DNA of 5,980 nt from NCBI GenBank assembly GCA_902803455.1, contig CADCQC010000269.1:1-5980 (forward strand), read 5' to 3'. Source of the stretch: an uncultured Prevotellaceae bacterium. GTDB taxonomy: Bacteria; Bacteroidota; Bacteroidia; Bacteroidales; Bacteroidaceae. Under the pieces are notes generated by a model. That model saw nothing but the letters and a program-made list of their open reading frames with translations, did no database searches and was not told the origin of the DNA. Numbering within the stretch: position 1 is the first letter of the stretch; the number at the start of each line of letters is the position of its first letter. Made by a program: the position numbers and the translations under genes. This document shows positions 4,680 to 5,980 of the stretch, piece by piece.

Positions 4680-5980
4680 ATGAGAAGAATACTGTTGATA
4701 CATTTTTTCCTATGCGCCTTTGTCTCGATACATGCCCAGCGCATTACCAGAGAATATGACAACATCTCACTCAGCGACGCCCTGAGGCAGTTGAACAACG
4801 AATCCAAAGACTACGAAATCAACTTCCTCTACAATGAGTTGGAAGACTTCCGCATCACCACCTCCGTTCACCGCAAGACTGTCCCTGACGCCATCCGGCA
4901 GATGATAAGCTTTTATCCCATCCATATGTCTGTGGATGGAACGGAAATCATCGTAGAGTGTGTGCAGAAGACCGACATCCGATACAAAGGCATCGTCATC
5001 GATGAGGCAGGACTTCCCATGGCTTACGCCAACATAGCCCTGCTCTCACCTCAGGATTCCACATTGTTGACTGGAGGCGTGACCAACGAGAGTGGCCTCT
5101 TTGTCATCCCCTGTGAACAGAAGAGCGTACTTGTACGCATCTCCTTCGTCGGCTATAAAACCGTTTATAGGCACTGCAACAACATGGATGCAGGAAAGAT
5201 AAGGATGCAGCCGGACACACACACCATCAACGGCATGGTGGTGACAGGTGAGCGTCCAAAGGTGCAACTCAAAGGCAATGCCCTTGTGATGAATGTAGAG
5301 GGAACGGTGATGGAGCGGATGGGAACAGCAGAGGATGTGCTCTCGCGTGTACCGATGCTCTCGAAAAAAGGTGAGAGTTTTGAAATCTTGGGCAAAGGCG
5401 TGCCTTTGATATACTTGAACAACCGTAAATTGACAGACTTAAAAGAACTGAAGAACGTTCAGTCGGATAACATCAAAAACGTAGAGGTGATCCAGAATCC
5501 AGGTGCCCGCTATGACGCATCAGTCAATGCTGTCATCATCATCCGCACCAAACGAGCCGCCGGCGAAGGCTTGGGAGTGGAACTGACATCATGGTGCCGC
5601 AAGGGACATGGATATGTCAACAATGAACGAGTCAACCTGTCCTACCGCACAGGAAGCCTGGAACTATTCACAAATCTCTTTGGGGCCTACAACAAACGGT
5701 GGGAGAAGGGCGAGTTTGAACAGACCGTCTTTGCCGACACATTGTGGGTAATTACCAACAAGCAGAAGGACAAGGTTTACAATCCATTCCTTGAGGGCCG
5801 CTTTGGCTTCAACTACCAGATAGACGACAACAACTCTTTTGGCGGTTTCTACCAAAACACCTACGACTACGTGAAGACCAAGAGCGACTATGACGATGAC
5901 CTGCAAGCCAACGGCACCATGTACGACCATTTGCAGAACAGCGGTATCAGCAGAGCAGAAGGTGCGCCCAAGCATCAAGT
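4680..5980 (+). CDS. TonB-dependent-type outer-membrane receptor with N-terminal STN-like signalling domain (partial, runs off window)
   Basis: Open from the ATG at 4680 to the window edge (433 codons, no stop); homologues usually have some 750-900 residues. Residues 1-19 are a signal peptide (FFLCAFVSIHA) with Q20 after the cleavage site. Residues 21-95 resemble an STN domain (YDNISLSDALRQLNNES to TEIIVE), the part of transducing receptors that contacts the anti-sigma factor. Residues about 102-178 are a CarboxypepD_reg-like beta-sandwich (YKGIVIDEAGLPMAYANIAL, TNESGLFVIP, RISFVGYKT). Residues about 183-292 are the plug (INGMVVTGERPKV, AEDVLSRVPML, IYLNNRKL, VEVIQNPGARYDASVNAVI). From about 293 on, alternating hydrophobic and aromatic strands begin the barrel, most like the OMP_b-brl_3 group. 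No SusD partner is visible inside the window. The start lies 3 nt after the anti-sigma stop. The substrate is unknown, and TonB dependence is assumed from the family. Confidence 0.88.
   Translation, partial: MRRILLIHFFLCAFVSIHAQRITREYDNISLSDALRQLNNESKDYEINFLYNELEDFRITTSVHRKTVPDAIRQMISFYPIHMSVDGTEIIVECVQKTDIRYKGIVIDEAGLPMAYANIALLSPQDSTLLTGGVTNESGLFVIPCEQKSVLVRISFVGYKTVYRHCNNMDAGKIRMQPDTHTINGMVVTGERPKVQLKGNALVMNVEGTVMERMGTAEDVLSRVPMLSKKGESFEILGKGVPLIYLNNRKLTDLKELKNVQSDNIKNVEVIQNPGARYDASVNAVIIIRTKRAAGEGLGVELTSWCRKGHGYVNNERVNLSYRTGSLELFTNLFGAYNKRWEKGEFEQTVFADTLWVITNKQKDKVYNPFLEGRFGFNYQIDDNNSFGGFYQNTYDYVKTKSDYDDDLQANGTMYDHLQNSGISRAEGAPKHQ

Overview
The window looks like chromosomal DNA from a Bacteroidales bacterium, most likely Prevotella or a close relative. 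The reasons are a BspA-type surface protein with a KGIYVNNGKKV-type C-terminal tail, signal peptides with glutamine right after the predicted cleavage site, a FecI/FecR-like pair next to an STN-bearing outer-membrane receptor, mostly SD-less starts, and one good match to the Bacteroidetes promoter consensus (TTTG, 20 nt, TAnnTTTG). This assignment is inferred from protein character; no rRNA or other marker gene is present.

Left part, minus strand (137-3070): a two-gene transcription unit. The first gene encodes an 892-residue exported protein with two tandem BspA/DUF285 leucine-rich modules, a discoidin-like (F5/8 type C) domain set inside a conserved C-terminal scaffold, and a sorting-type tail. 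Its stop codon lies 15 nt before the preferred start of a 79-residue acidic orphan protein, which has an unusually good Shine-Dalgarno sequence. The first 86 bases may hold the 3' end of a convergent plus-strand gene.

Middle (3071-3437): a 367-base divergent intergenic region. It holds the promoter of the surface-protein gene and, next to the sigma-factor start, two small adjacent hairpins.

Right part, plus strand (3438 to the window end): a compact operon with 3-nt gaps. It encodes an ECF sigma factor, a single-pass anti-sigma factor whose periplasmic part is essentially one STN-like (DUF4974-type) domain, and an outer-membrane TonB-dependent-type receptor (signal peptide, STN-like domain, CarboxypepD_reg-like domain, plug, start of barrel) that runs off the window. 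This is the layout of a cell-surface signalling system of the FecI-FecR-FecA kind: the receptor senses a ligand, passes the signal through the periplasm to the anti-sigma factor, and so frees the sigma factor. The ligand and regulon cannot be read from this window. The divergent surface-protein gene is a possible target, but its visible promoter is of the housekeeping type.

I see no tRNA, rRNA, CRISPR array, insertion sequence or transposase.
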